Shown here: positions 55,668 to 64,000 of the stretch, piece after piece
Layout of the letters: each line of letters opens with the position of its first letter
Numbering within the stretch: position 1 is the stretch's first letter
NCBI RefSeq assembly: GCF_034440735.1
Contig: NZ_CP140098.1
Coordinates: 1,233,501 to 1,297,500 of the forward strand
Length of the DNA: 64,000 bases
DNA from: Deinococcus sp. AB2017081
GTDB lineage: Bacteria; Deinococcota; Deinococci; Deinococcales; Deinococcaceae
Direction of reading: 5' to 3'
The notes under the pieces: model-generated
The model's database searches: none
What the model saw: only the letters and a program-made list of their open reading frames with translations
What the model was told of the DNA's origin: nothing
Translations under genes and position numbers: made by a program

Positions 55668-56232
55668 CCGCCGCCACGGCGAGCACCGCCAGGATGACCT
55701 TCGACGCCGGCCCCACGTACTGCTCGACCTGCTCGTAGTTGTCGCCCAGCAGGTAGCCGGCCCCGGCCAGCGCGCTGGCCCACAGGCCCGAGCCGATGGC
55801 GGAGTACAGCAGGAACTTGGGCAGCGGCATCTCGCTCATGCCGGCCGGCAGGCTCAGCAGGCTGCGGATGCCGGGCACCATCCGACCGAACAGCACGGCC
55901 TTGGTGCCGTGGCGGTCGAACCAGTCGTCGGCCTTCTTGATGTCCTTGCCGCTCAGGGTGAGCCACTTGCCGTGCTTGTCGGCCCACTCGACCAGCCGGT
56001 CTTCCCCGAAGGCCCGGCCGATGTAGTACAGCGGCAGGGTGCCGACCACGCTGCCCAGCGTGCCCATCAGGATGACCACGATCAGGTTCAGGTCGCCACG
56101 GGCGGCAGCGAAGCCTGCCGAGGGCATGATCAGCTCGCTCGGAATGGGCGGAAACAGGTTCTCCAGCACCATCAGCAGCAGAATGCCCACGTAGCCCAGA
56201 CTGTCCATCAATCCCTGTACCCACTCGACCAT
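55621..56232 (-). CDS. DedA family membrane protein
   Basis: 203 residues of the DedA/VTT superfamily, involved in flipping or recycling lipid carriers such as undecaprenyl phosphate. Family marks are ENLFPPIPSELIMPSAGF, the LGRMVPGIRSLLSLPAGM-type motif (read here as FGRMVPGIRSLLSLPAGMSEM) and GSGLWASALAGAGYLLG. A -10 box TACCCT (complement of 56240-56245) ends seven bases before the ATG. It might support the EPS pathway, but it is not linked to it. Confidence 0.92.
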   Translation of the reverse strand: MVEWVQGLMDSLGYVGILLLMVLENLFPPIPSELIMPSAGFAAARGDLNLIVVILMGTLGSVVGTLPLYYIGRAFGEDRLVEWADKHGKWLTLSGKDIKKADDWFDRHGTKAVLFGRMVPGIRSLLSLPAGMSEMPLPKFLLYSAIGSGLWASALAGAGYLLGDNYEQVEQYVGPASKVILAVLAVAAVMWFVRRRREQAQPG

Positions 56233-56311
56233 GCCTGACAGGGTACGGGCCAGGCATGAGGAGCTGGATGCGGGGGCGTTCACGCGTCCTTCCGGTGAGG
56301 AGGGGCGGCTC

Positions 56312-56317
56312 TAGACT
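56312..56317 (+). promoter_or_regulatory. -10 box of the HAD phosphatase gene
   Basis: TAGACT ends six bases before the ATG at 56324. Confidence 0.55.
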
Positions 56318-56323
56318 GCCGGC

Positions 56324-56986
56324 ATGACGTTCACTCCGCGCGCTGTGATCTTCGACTTCGACGGCACCATCCTGGACACCGAGAGTCGGGAATTCCTGCA
56401 CTGGCAAGAGCTGTACCGCACCCACGGCCGCGAGCTGGCCCTCTCGGACTGGCAGCGTGGGATCGGCACGTGGGGGGCCTTCGATCCGTGGGCGGGCCTA
56501 CCGGACGCCGTACAGGCGGACCGCGAGAACGTGCACGCCCGCCTGCGCGACACACTGCACGCGGATATCGCCGCGCAGGACGTGCGCCCCGGCGTGCGGG
56601 CCGTGCTGGAGGGTGTCCGGGCACGCGGCCTGCGCCTGGCCCTGGCGACCAGTTCCGACCGGGCGTGGGTCACGCGCTGGCTGGAGCAGCACGCCCTGCT
56701 GCCCCTGTTCGAGGCGCTCGCCACCCGCGATGACGTGACCCGCGTGAAGCCCGATCCCGAGCTGTACGTGCTGGCTGCCCAGCGCCTGGGTGTCCGGGCC
56801 GAGGACTGTATTGCGGTCGAGGACTCCTTCAACGGCGCGACGGCTGCCGTGGCCGCCGGGATGCGCGTGGTCGTCGTGCCGAACGACGTGACCCGCACGC
56901 AGCCCTTCCCGACCGCGTGGGCCCGCCTGGACGACGGCTACGCGGGCGGCCTGGACGGTCTGCTCGCGGCAGCCCAGGGGCGCTGA
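56324..56986 (+). CDS. HAD-IA family hydrolase (beta-phosphoglucomutase-like)
   Basis: A 220-residue HAD phosphatase. Motif I is DFDGTILDTES (Asp11, Asp13), motif II LATSSDR, motif III Lys in RVKPDPELY, motif IV AVEDSFNGATAA. The cap domain (about 18-90) is of the small helical type seen in phosphoglycolate/beta-phosphoglucomutase relatives. Leaderless start. The substrate is probably a small sugar phosphate but is not determined by the motifs. Confidence 0.9.
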   Translation: MTFTPRAVIFDFDGTILDTESREFLHWQELYRTHGRELALSDWQRGIGTWGAFDPWAGLPDAVQADRENVHARLRDTLHADIAAQDVRPGVRAVLEGVRARGLRLALATSSDRAWVTRWLEQHALLPLFEALATRDDVTRVKPDPELYVLAAQRLGVRAEDCIAVEDSFNGATAAVAAGMRVVVVPNDVTRTQPFPTAWARLDDGYAGGLDGLLAAAQGR

Positions 56987-57012
56987 GACGCGGGCACATG
57001 GAGGCACCTGAC

Positions 57013-59136
57013 ATGGGCAACGTCTTCGAGGCTCCCTCTCTGCTGGCCCTGATCGACACGATCCTGCCCGCCGATGAGTTCCCGTCGGGCACGCAGGCGG
57101 GCGTGGGTGACTTCCTGCGCGGCGTATTCGGGCGGGAGCTGTGGGAACGCCGCCCCGAGCTGGAGCGCGGCGTGGCCGCCCTGGACGCCGAGGCGAGGGC
57201 GCGGCATGGGCAGGACTTTGCGGCCCTGGATGTGGACGCGCAGCACACGCTGGTCGCAGCCCTGCTCTCGGGCGACGGGAACGCGGCCCCGTTCCTGCGC
57301 TGGCTCATCGGGCTGTGCATGCAGGGGTTTTACGGCGACCCCGGCAACGGCGGCAACCGGGATGGCGCGGCGTGGCGGATGATCGGCTACCGCCCGCTGC
57401 CGGATGGGGTGTCCTGGCCGGAGGTCGAGCACGCAGCCCCAGCGCTGACTGCCTGGGACGACCTTCAGGCGCATTACGACGCGGTCGTGGTCGGTGCGGG
57501 GGCGGGCGGCGGCGTGGCCGCGTGCGTCCTGGCCGAGGCCGGGCACCGCGTCTTGCTGGTCGAGCGTGGCGCGTGGCTGGGCACCCACGACCTGCGCGGC
57601 GACCACCTGCGCAGCGCCCGCCTGGGCCTGGGCTACGAGCCCGCGACCGGGCCGCCCCTGCACGGCAATCCGCGCGTGGCAGCCGGAGTGGACGGTACAG
57701 GCACCGTCGTGCCGCCCAGCGATCCGCGCTGGCTGAACAACGCCATGACCGTGGGCGGCGGCACCCGCGTGTACGGGGCGCAGGCGTGGCGCTTCTCGCC
57801 CGAGGACTTCTGCATGGCCAGCACCTACGGCGTGCCGCAGGGCAGCGCCCTGGCCGACTGGCCGATCACCTACGAGGATCTGGAACCCGACTACGACCGC
57901 GCCGAGTGGGAGCTGGGCGTGTCTGGCGATCCTACCGGGAACGTCTGCGCGGGGCCGCGCCGGCGCGGGTACCCCATGCCACCGGTGGGCCCGAACGGCA
58001 CCGTAAGCGTGCTCCAGAAGGGTGCACGGGCGCTGAGCCTGAACACGTCGCCGGTACCGCTGCTGATCAACTCGGTGCCGTACGGCGGGCGCGGGGCGTG
58101 CGTGGGCTGCGGGTCCTGCGTGGGCTTCGGGTGCCCCGGCGAGTTCAAGACCGACACCCGCAACACCGTGATTCCACGGGCACTCGCCACCGGACGCTGC
58201 GACCTCGTGACTGGCGTGCAGGTGGGGAGGATGACCACGGACAGCGACGGCCGGGTCACGGGCGTGTCGCTGGTGACCTCGGGAGGTGGTGGAACCGTGC
58301 GGCGGGAGGTCACGGCCGACCACGTCCTGCTGGGGGCGGGGGCCATCGAGACGGCGCGGCTGCTGCTGAACAGTGCCACGCCGCAGGAACCCGCCGGCCT
58401 GGGCAACGCGCACGATCAGGTGGGCCGGAACCTCCAGGGGCACGTGTATGCCGGGGCCTTCGCGGTCTTCGACGAGCCCGTGCAGGACAGCCGGGGGCCG
58501 GGGCCGAGCCTCGCCACCAACGACTACCGGCACGGCAACCCCGGCCTTGTCGGCGGAGCCATGCTCGCCAACGACTTCGTGCCCATGCCGCTGTACGTGT
58601 ACACCATGCTCACCGCGCTGAACCCCGACCTGCCCACGTGGGGCGCGGCGAGCCGGCGGGCCATGCGTGACCTGTACCCGCATCTGGCGCTGGTGTTCGG
58701 CCCGGTGCAGGAACTCCCCAACCCCGAGGCCCGCGTGACCGTCGATCCTGAGGTGCTGGATGCCCTGAGCGTGCCGGTCGCCCGGCTGAGCGGCACCATC
58801 CATCCCGCAGACCGCGTGACGGCGCAGTTCATCTCCGACCGGGCGGTGGAGTGGCTGCGGGCCAGCGGAGCGCGGGAGGTGATCCCGCTGGTCTTTGCGC
58901 CCACGGATGGCCCCAGCGGCGGGCAGCACCAGGCCGGCACGTGCCGCATGGGCGACGACCCGCGCACGTCGGTCACGGACGCCTGGGGACAGGTGTGGGG
59001 ACACGACAACCTGCACCTCGTGGACGGGTCGCTGCACGTCACCAACGGCGGCGTGAACCCGGTGCTGACGATCCTGGCGCTGGCGTACCGCGTCAGCCGG
59101 CATGTTGCGGCGCGGATGACAACGGCGACGGGTTGA
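57013..59136 (+). CDS. GMC oxidoreductase fused to gluconate 2-dehydrogenase subunit 3-like domain
   Basis: 707 residues. Residues 1-140 resemble the small subunit (subunit 3) of membrane gluconate 2-dehydrogenase (ALIDTILPADEFPSGTQAGV). The rest is an FAD-dependent GMC dehydrogenase: VVVGAGAGGGVAACVLAEAG (158-177), a Cys-rich CVGCGSCVGFGCPGEFKT block and the C-terminal HQAGTCRMGDDP and GGVNPVLTILALAYR catalytic region. No Tat or Sec signal and no cytochrome partner gene is seen nearby, so the electron acceptor is unclear. The start ATG 57013 has GGAGG eight bases upstream; ATG 56998 is an alternative. Confidence 0.88.
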   Translation: MGNVFEAPSLLALIDTILPADEFPSGTQAGVGDFLRGVFGRELWERRPELERGVAALDAEARARHGQDFAALDVDAQHTLVAALLSGDGNAAPFLRWLIGLCMQGFYGDPGNGGNRDGAAWRMIGYRPLPDGVSWPEVEHAAPALTAWDDLQAHYDAVVVGAGAGGGVAACVLAEAGHRVLLVERGAWLGTHDLRGDHLRSARLGLGYEPATGPPLHGNPRVAAGVDGTGTVVPPSDPRWLNNAMTVGGGTRVYGAQAWRFSPEDFCMASTYGVPQGSALADWPITYEDLEPDYDRAEWELGVSGDPTGNVCAGPRRRGYPMPPVGPNGTVSVLQKGARALSLNTSPVPLLINSVPYGGRGACVGCGSCVGFGCPGEFKTDTRNTVIPRALATGRCDLVTGVQVGRMTTDSDGRVTGVSLVTSGGGGTVRREVTADHVLLGAGAIETARLLLNSATPQEPAGLGNAHDQVGRNLQGHVYAGAFAVFDEPVQDSRGPGPSLATNDYRHGNPGLVGGAMLANDFVPMPLYVYTMLTALNPDLPTWGAASRRAMRDLYPHLALVFGPVQELPNPEARVTVDPEVLDALSVPVARLSGTIHPADRVTAQFISDRAVEWLRASGAREVIPLVFAPTDGPSGGQHQAGTCRMGDDPRTSVTDAWGQVWGHDNLHLVDGSLHVTNGGVNPVLTILALAYRVSRHVAARMTTATG

Positions 59137-59226
59137 CGTTCCACCGGAATCCTTAAGGCAACAGCCACCGGGCCCGGCACGTGGCATCATGCGAAACGTT
59201 CACATCATCTGTCTCCGGAGGATTTC

Positions 59227-60243
59227 ATGACCACATACCGTCGACTGGGCCGCAGCGGCCTGCACCTGTTTCCCCTGGGCCTGGGCACCATGCAGTTCGG
59301 CTGGTCCGCCGACGAGGCCGCGTCCCAGACCATCCTTGACCGCTATCACGAGGTCGGTGGCAACTTCATCGACACGGCCGACATCTACACCATGTGGACG
59401 AAGGGCAACCCCGGTGGCATCTCCGAGGAGATCATTGGGCGCTGGATGAAAGACCGGGGCAACCGGGACGATCTCGTGGTGGCGACCAAGGTGCGCGGCG
59501 CGATGGGCGAGTTTGGCGTCGAGGGGCGCGGCAGCATCAAACAGCGCGAGGGGCTGTCGCGCCGCTGGATCATGAAGGCCTGCGAGGACAGCCTGCGCCG
59601 GCTCCAGACCGACCACATCGACCTGTATCAGGTGCACTGGGTCGACAACCAGACGCCCATCGAGGAGACCCTGTCGGCGCTGACCGATCTGGTGCGCCGG
59701 GGCTACGTGCGCTACATCGGCTGTTCCAACTACAGCGCGTGGCGGCTGATGCAGGCCCTGTGGACAAGTGACCGCCGCAACCTGGAGAGCTTCGTGAGCA
59801 TCCAGCCCGAGTACTCGCTGCTGTCACCCACCCGCGCGAACTTCGAGCGGGAACTCCAGCGCGTGTGCGTCGAGTACGGCCTGGGCGTGGTGCCGTGGAG
59901 CCCGCTGGGCGGCGGCCTGCTGACCGGCAAGTACCGCCGGGGCCAGCCCATGCCCGACTCGGTGCGGGCGGGCGAGGCCGGCAAGCGCCTGACCGAGCAC
60001 AACGACGCCATCATCGGCACGCTGGACACCGTCGCGCAGCGGCACGGGGCGAAACCCGCGCAGGTCGCGCTGGCATGGCTGCTCCAGACCCCGGCCATGA
60101 CCGCGCCCATCGTCGGCGCGAACAGCGTGGCGCAGCTCGACGACCTGCTGGGTACCCTGACGCTGAACCTCACGCCGGATGACGTGAAGGAGATCGACAC
60201 GGCCAGCGACTGGGAGCGGGCCCGCACCGAACAGGAGCGCTGA
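59227..60243 (+). CDS. Aldo/keto reductase
   Basis: A 338-residue NADPH-dependent TIM-barrel reductase. The tetrad is Asp49 and Tyr54 (FIDTADIY), Lys88 (VVATKVR) and His137 (YQVHWVD). The C-terminal cofactor loop [16 protein letters not shown] is typical. The first part, [18 protein letters not shown], is that of the AKR13/YajO-like group. CGGAGGA lies five bases before the ATG. It probably detoxifies aldehydes or ketones. Confidence 0.93.
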   Translation: MTTYRRLGRSGLHLFPLGLGTMQFGWSADEAASQTILDRYHEVGGNFIDTADIYTMWTKGNPGGISEEIIGRWMKDRGNRDDLVVATKVRGAMGEFGVEGRGSIKQREGLSRRWIMKACEDSLRRLQTDHIDLYQVHWVDNQTPIEETLSALTDLVRRGYVRYIGCSNYSAWRLMQALWTSDRRNLESFVSIQPEYSLLSPTRANFERELQRVCVEYGLGVVPWSPLGGGLLTGKYRRGQPMPDSVRAGEAGKRLTEHNDAIIGTLDTVAQRHGAKPAQVALAWLLQTPAMTAPIVGANSVAQLDDLLGTLTLNLTPDDVKEIDTASDWERARTEQER

Positions 60244-60252
60244 GGCACGCGG

Positions 60253-60281
60253 CCTGACTTTGGGACGGGGGCCGGTAGAAT
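60253..60281 (+). promoter_or_regulatory. Promoter of the 99-aa protein gene
   Basis: CCTGAC (60253-60258), 17-bp spacer, TAGAAT (60276-60281). The transcript would have a leader of about 45 nt. It starts right after the aldo/keto reductase stop. Confidence 0.5.
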
Positions 60282-60332
60282 GGGCGACCATTCCCCCCGT
60301 CCCGTCCGGCCGGCGACCTCGCGAGGTTATTC

Positions 60333-60632
60333 ATGTTCAACCTGTTCCGCAAACCATCCCCTGCCAACGCGAACGTGAAGCAGGACGACCAGCAGACCTT
60401 CCGCGTGCGCGTTCGCACCCGCCCGCACGGCGACGTGGTCGAGTTCCGCTTCACGAAAAGTGCCCACATCGGCATTGACGACAGCGGCAACCATATCTTC
60501 CGCAAGCCCGTGGTGTCGCCTACGCACTTCGACAAGGGCGAACTGATCGTCCAGTTCGACCGCAATTACCGCGTGACCGGCACCCAGGGCGAGAACGTGG
60601 ACTTCATCCCGGTCAGCGAGTGGGAGGACTAG
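60333..60632 (+). CDS. Hypothetical protein (99 aa)
   Basis: A small soluble protein starting MFNLFRKPSPANANVK. After a 20-residue polar lead it is strand-rich (TFRVRVRTRPHGDVVEFRF, GELIVQFDRNYRVTG) and ends in acidic VSEWED. No Cys, no catalytic motif, no family known to me. Good promoter, a GCGAGG ribosome site and high third-position G+C support it as real. Confidence 0.75.
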   Translation: MFNLFRKPSPANANVKQDDQQTFRVRVRTRPHGDVVEFRFTKSAHIGIDDSGNHIFRKPVVSPTHFDKGELIVQFDRNYRVTGTQGENVDFIPVSEWED

Positions 60633-60700
60633 GAACGGCGTGTGAGTGCCGCGGCGGGCGACACCCGCGCCGCGCGCTCCGTGCGTCCGCCCTGCGGTTC

Positions 60701-60756
60701 CCTCCCCTCGGTGGGAGGCGAGCCCTGACGGTCGGCTCCCCCTGAGGGAAGCCGAC
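60701..60756. terminator. Two hairpins between convergent genes
   Basis: CCTCCC (60701-60706)/GGGAGG (60713-60718) and GTCGGCT (60731-60737)/AGCCGAC (60750-60756), the latter extended by CCC/GGG. They lie in the 179-bp gap between the 99-aa gene and the PIG-L gene and probably terminate both strands. No T tracts. Confidence 0.5.
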
Positions 60757-60811
60757 GGGCTGGCACCCCTGCGAGGCGCAGCGCGTCCCACGCCGTCCTG
60801 CCGCACTCTTC

Positions 60812-61486
60812 TCACCCCAGCCCGACCTCGTGGAAGGTCTCGGTCATGATCCGCTGTGGGAACTTGCGGATGAAGTCCACGGTGCTCAGCGCCTGGGTGC
60901 GGTGGCACGCGATGGCCTGGAGTTTACGGGTCAGGTACGGCGTCACGTCGTGGCGGGTGTTGGGCTGCAGCCACAGCGAGAGCAGTTCCTCGTTCTCGGG
61001 CGGGATGTCGCTGGCGTAGTACCACAGACGGGGACGCTCGCCCTGTGGCAGACGATCCCACGCGGCCTTTGCCAGCCGGTGGGTGGTGACGTGATCCGGG
61101 TGGCCGTTGCTGCCGTTGGGTGGGAAGGTCAGCAGGATCTCCGGGCGGTAGGTGGTCAGGGCCCGGTGCGCGACCTCGACCAGTTCCTCGAAGGGCTGAT
61201 CTTTCAGGTACTTGTCGGGGAAGTGGTGGTGCTCGAACACGCTCCCCTCGTGACGCGTCAGGCCGATGACGTCCAGCGCGGCCGCAAGTTCCACCTCACG
61301 CATTCGGGCGAGTTCTTCCGGAGACTCGGCCAGGCCCAGGGTGCGCCCGGCCTCTCCGCGTGTCAGGGTCACCAGGCCGCAGGGCTGACCGGCCTCCAGA
61401 TGGCGCATCAACGTGCCGGACGCGCCGTAGACCTCGTCGTCGGGGTGGGGCACGATCAGGAGCAGTGTCAGGCGGGGAGTGCTCAT
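60812..61486 (-). CDS. PIG-L family deacetylase (BshB-like)
   Basis: A 224-residue zinc deacetylase of the LmbE/PIG-L family. Metal and catalytic residues are in PHPDDEVYG (His14, Asp16, Asp17) and NGHPDHVTTH. The TLTRGEAGRTLG block resembles bacillithiol enzymes BshB1/BshB2, which remove acetate from GlcNAc-malate or its conjugates. Bacillithiol is known in Deinococcus, so that role is likely but not shown. A -10 box TATCCT (complement of 61494-61499) ends seven bases before the ATG. Confidence 0.88.
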   Translation of the reverse strand: MSTPRLTLLLIVPHPDDEVYGASGTLMRHLEAGQPCGLVTLTRGEAGRTLGLAESPEELARMREVELAAALDVIGLTRHEGSVFEHHHFPDKYLKDQPFEELVEVAHRALTTYRPEILLTFPPNGSNGHPDHVTTHRLAKAAWDRLPQGERPRLWYYASDIPPENEELLSLWLQPNTRHDVTPYLTRKLQAIACHRTQALSTVDFIRKFPQRIMTETFHEVGLG

Positions 61487-61565
61487 GTCCCGGAGGATAG
61501 ACCCGCCGGCCGCCTAAGCCCACTGGCCGATGCGTGACCTGACACCGGCTTGTCACCATGTCCGC

Positions 61566-62573
61566 ATGACGACCACCACGAACCAGGCGTTCGAGCTGCG
61601 CGAGCCCCGCGTGCCGGACGACTACGCGCAGATGGCCGAGGTGCTGACGGTGTGCCATCCCGACTGGCCGGTCAGCGCGGCGGATCTGGAGCGCGAGGAC
61701 ATGTCGCGCGACCCGTCCATGTTCCACACCCGCGTGCTGGCCGAGCAGGGGGGCAAGGTCGTGGGCGTTGCCGGCTTCAGTCACGATGACCGCTCCTTCG
61801 AGGAGTGGCGCTACTGGGGCGGCGTGAATGTCCACCCGGATGCCCGCCGGCAGGGCATCGGCGCGGCGCTGTACGACGAGCTGATGCGACGGGCCACGGC
61901 ACGCGGCGCCCGCGAGCTGCGCGCCGGCAGCAGCGACCAGCCGAACGACGCGGCGGGCCGCGCCTTTCTGGAGAACCGCGGCTTTGTGCAGGCCTGGGAG
62001 CGCTACGAGTCCCGGCTCGATACCCGCACCCTGGAACCTGCCCGCCTGGACGCCTTACTGGCGGGCGTGCAGGACAGCGGCGTGCAGCTGAAATCCCTGA
62101 CCGAACTGGCCGCCGATCCCGATCGTGACCGCAAGCTGTGGGAACTGGACTGGCTGCTGTTCCAGGACGTGCCGATGGGCACGGCATTCACGAAGAAGAC
62201 CCAGGAGCAGTGGGTGAAGGAGGAACTGGACGATCCGCGCCTGGCGCCGGAACTGTCCTTCGTGGCGGTGCGCCCCGGCGCGGACGATCCCATGACTGGC
62301 GACTACGTGGGCTACTCGACGCTGGGCCGCAGCGAGCCCGGGGTGTACTTCATCGGGATGACCGGCGTGCTGCGCCAGGAACGGGGCCGGGGCATCGCCC
62401 GGGCGCTGAAGGCCGCCGCCATGCGGGCCCTGCAGGGTGCGGGCGGCGGGGTCATCAAGACCTTCAACGATCCGCCGAACGTGGCCATGCTCGCCATGAA
62501 CGCGGCGCTGGGCTTCGAGCGCACCGCGACCCGCTACCGCTACGAGCTGACCCTGGACGGTGATCCCACATGA
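61566..62573 (+). CDS. Tandem GNAT-domain acetyltransferase 1
   Basis: 335 residues with two GNAT domains. The first (about 5-155) has the acetyl-CoA loop VHPDARRQGIGAALYDEL. The second (about 170-335) has VLRQERGRGIARALKAAA and FNDPPNVAMLAMNAALGF. Double-GNAT proteins such as mycothiol synthase use one functional and one structural half; here both loops look intact. The start ATG 61566 follows family alignment. The stop overlaps the next GNAT gene by ATGA. Confidence 0.88.
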   Translation: MTTTTNQAFELREPRVPDDYAQMAEVLTVCHPDWPVSAADLEREDMSRDPSMFHTRVLAEQGGKVVGVAGFSHDDRSFEEWRYWGGVNVHPDARRQGIGAALYDELMRRATARGARELRAGSSDQPNDAAGRAFLENRGFVQAWERYESRLDTRTLEPARLDALLAGVQDSGVQLKSLTELAADPDRDRKLWELDWLLFQDVPMGTAFTKKTQEQWVKEELDDPRLAPELSFVAVRPGADDPMTGDYVGYSTLGRSEPGVYFIGMTGVLRQERGRGIARALKAAAMRALQGAGGGVIKTFNDPPNVAMLAMNAALGFERTATRYRYELTLDGDPT

Positions 62574-63547
62574 CGACCGCGTCCGGTCTGGTCATCCGCG
62601 AGACGACGGATGCCGACATTCCTGCCATGGCCCGGATCATGAGCGAGGTCAACCCCGCCCACCAGTGGACGCCGGAGTCCCTGGCGCACGAGATCTCGTT
62701 TCTCCAGGCGCATCCGCTGGGCCTGCATCTGGCGCAGTGGATCGTCGAGGAGGCCGGCGAGCCGGTCGCCACGGCGGCTGTCCTGCAATTTGCCGGCATG
62801 TACCACCAGGATCGCTACCACGCCGAGATCATGGTGCTGCCGGCCGCCGAACGTCACGGCATCGGCACCCGGCTGGCGGACACGGTGGCGGCCCACCTGC
62901 GCGGACGCGGGGCCCGTGAGGTGCTGGCCGGGGCCTATGAGCACCAGCCGCACGCACTGGCCTTTCTGGCCCGGCGCGGCTTCACCGAGGCCATGCGCTT
63001 CTACGACAACGTGCTGGAGCTGACGGACTTCGACCTGGGCCAGTGGGCCGGGCACGAGCGCGTGCCGGACGGTGTGCGCGTGCTGTCGTATCCGCAGCTG
63101 GAGGCGGAACTCGGCCCGGACGCCGCTCTGCACGCCTTCCATGCCGGTTTTGCCGAGGCCCGCGAGGATGTGCCCCGCACTGGTGACGCGACAGAACTGA
63201 CCCTGGACGACTTCCGCAAACGCTTCGAGAACCCGGCCCTGTTTCCTGAAGGTCTGCTGCTGGCCGTCACCGACATGGGTGAGGTCGTGGCCGTCTCGGA
63301 ACTGTGGCGGGCCGACGGCAACGCCACGCGGCTCAACACCGGGCTGACCGGCACCCGCCGGGCGTGGCGGCGCCGGGGGCTGGCACTGGCGCTGAAGCTC
63401 GCCGCGATCCGCGTGGCCCTGGCCGCCGGCGTGACCGAGATCTGGACGGGGAACGCCACCACGAACGCGCCCATGCTGGCGATCAACGACCGCCTGGGCT
63501 TCCGCCCGCGCCCCGCGTTCGTCGAGATGAAGTGGGGCGGCGTGTGA
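62570..63547 (+). CDS. Tandem GNAT-domain acetyltransferase 2
   Basis: 325 residues, a paralog of the preceding gene with two GNAT domains: LPAAERHGIGTRLADTV in the first and TRRAWRRRGLALALKLAAI plus ATTNAPMLAINDRLGF in the second. ATG overlaps the previous stop. It is followed by a structured repeat and then a third GNAT gene. Substrates unknown. Confidence 0.88.
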   Translation: MTTASGLVIRETTDADIPAMARIMSEVNPAHQWTPESLAHEISFLQAHPLGLHLAQWIVEEAGEPVATAAVLQFAGMYHQDRYHAEIMVLPAAERHGIGTRLADTVAAHLRGRGAREVLAGAYEHQPHALAFLARRGFTEAMRFYDNVLELTDFDLGQWAGHERVPDGVRVLSYPQLEAELGPDAALHAFHAGFAEAREDVPRTGDATELTLDDFRKRFENPALFPEGLLLAVTDMGEVVAVSELWRADGNATRLNTGLTGTRRAWRRRGLALALKLAAIRVALAAGVTEIWTGNATTNAPMLAINDRLGFRPRPAFVEMKWGGV

Positions 63548-63694
63548 TACGGAATTCAGGTGAGCCGGAGGCGAACCCGAGCGGACGTGCACAGCTGCGA
63601 AGCAGAGCGAGCGCGGACACAATACGGAACTGGAGCGATGGAAGGACGTGCCGATCTTCTCACGGCATGTCCTGGAATCGCGTAAGTTCCGTAT
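63547..63694 (+). repeat. Structured dispersed repeat, copy 3
   Basis: The best-preserved copy. ATACGGAA occurs at 63547 and again as the outer stem ATACGGAAC (63622-63630), pairing perfectly with GTTCCGTAT (63686-63694). The inner stem GGACGTGCCG (63644-63653) pairs with CGGCATGTCC (63663-63672), counting one G-U. GAGCCGGAGGCGAACCCGA (63564-63582) precedes the stems. Joints TGGAGCGATGGAA and TGGAATCGCG. The ATG of the next gene is the last part of the outer arm. Confidence 0.75.
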
Positions 63695-64000
63695 GATCAC
63701 GGTGCGGCCGGTGCAGGAGCACGAGTGGGAGGCGGCGGCCCGCGCGTACTCGGCCGCGCACCCGCACGAGCCCGTCAGCGGCACCGACCTGCGCCGACGC
63801 CAGGACGAGCAGCGCGGCTGGGGGTATACGGCCGCCACCCTGGTCGCGCTCGACGGCCCGGAGGTCGTCGGTATGGGTGCGTACTTCCAGAATCCCGGTG
63901 CGTACCATCCGCGCCGCTTCGTGCTCGATCTGGGCGTGGTTCCGGAGCGGCAGCATCAGGGGGCGGGGGGGGCGCTGTGGGCCGCCATCGAGGCCGATCT
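63693..64000 (+). CDS. GNAT family N-acetyltransferase (3' end outside window)
   Basis: The first 102 residues of an acetyltransferase: MITVRPVQEHEWEAAARAYS, a central VALDGPEVVGMGAYFQN strand pair and the acetyl-CoA loop VVPERQHQGAGGALWAAIEA. The sequence is open to the last base. It is the third GNAT gene in a row and begins inside the 3' arm of repeat copy 3, without a clear separate ribosome site. Confidence 0.85.
   Translation, partial: MITVRPVQEHEWEAAARAYSAAHPHEPVSGTDLRRRQDEQRGWGYTAATLVALDGPEVVGMGAYFQNPGAYHPRRFVLDLGVVPERQHQGAGGALWAAIEAD

Noticed and set aside
63547..63694. Repeat copy 3 considered as an insertion sequence end or miniature transposon with target duplication
   Set aside because: ATACGGAA at both edges looks like terminal inverted repeats, but the arm sequences differ in every copy and no target-site duplication is seen, so a classical MITE does not fit.

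Overview
The window is about 68-70% G+C and reads as a chromosome segment of a Deinococcus species. The grounds are the protein content (split NuoC/NuoD complex I with NuoG carrying the extra cluster, MutS2, DIP1984, DUF2270, PIG-L deacetylase) and a start-site habit known from Deinococcus: many genes have a TAnnnT -10 box ending only 6-9 nt before the start codon, as expected for leaderless mRNAs. No rRNA, tRNA, CRISPR array or insertion sequence was seen.

Layout. 1-9.6 kb: aldose epimerase, HtrA-type protease, a PadR regulator with two tandem membrane-anchored HAAS-domain paralogs, EVE and DIP1984 proteins, MutS2 and a secreted protein. 10.0-25.8 kb: a complete 14-gene complex I operon nuoA-N, with a roughly 43% G+C orphan gene wedged between nuoD and nuoE. 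Every gap longer than 10 bp in this operon holds a copy of one of two repeat families. 25.8-39.4 kb: a minus-strand exopolysaccharide locus. Its initiating sugar transferase sits upstream of eight genes joined by 4-nt start/stop overlaps (epimerase, GNAT, propeller protein, flippase, three glycosyltransferases, polymerase/ligase), followed by two Wzz/BY-kinase-like proteins whose P-loops have decayed. 39.4-40.1 kb is an AT-rich regulatory region.

40.1-47.0 kb: a secreted M14 carboxypeptidase, then an arginine-biosynthesis operon (argF, GNAT, HNH, argC, shikimate-dehydrogenase-like) in which the HNH gene looks acquired, then a lipoprotein. 47.0-64.0 kb: mostly short transcription units: MBL hydrolase, DUF2270 protein behind an 11-codon leaderless ORF, membrane proteins, an APH(3')-like kinase, an MMPL transporter, an alpha/beta hydrolase, a winged-helix regulator, DedA, a HAD phosphatase, a fused GMC/gluconate-dehydrogenase-subunit-3 oxidoreductase, an aldo/keto reductase, a PIG-L deacetylase and three consecutive GNAT genes, the last cut by the window end.

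The most unusual signal is a dispersed element of about 100-150 bp (four copies, plus one apparent fragment inside a coding sequence). It has two nested stems whose sequences differ completely between copies while staying self-complementary, and conserved purine-rich joints. Three copies end exactly at the start codon of the next gene, so it may be a mobile, structured 5' leader.
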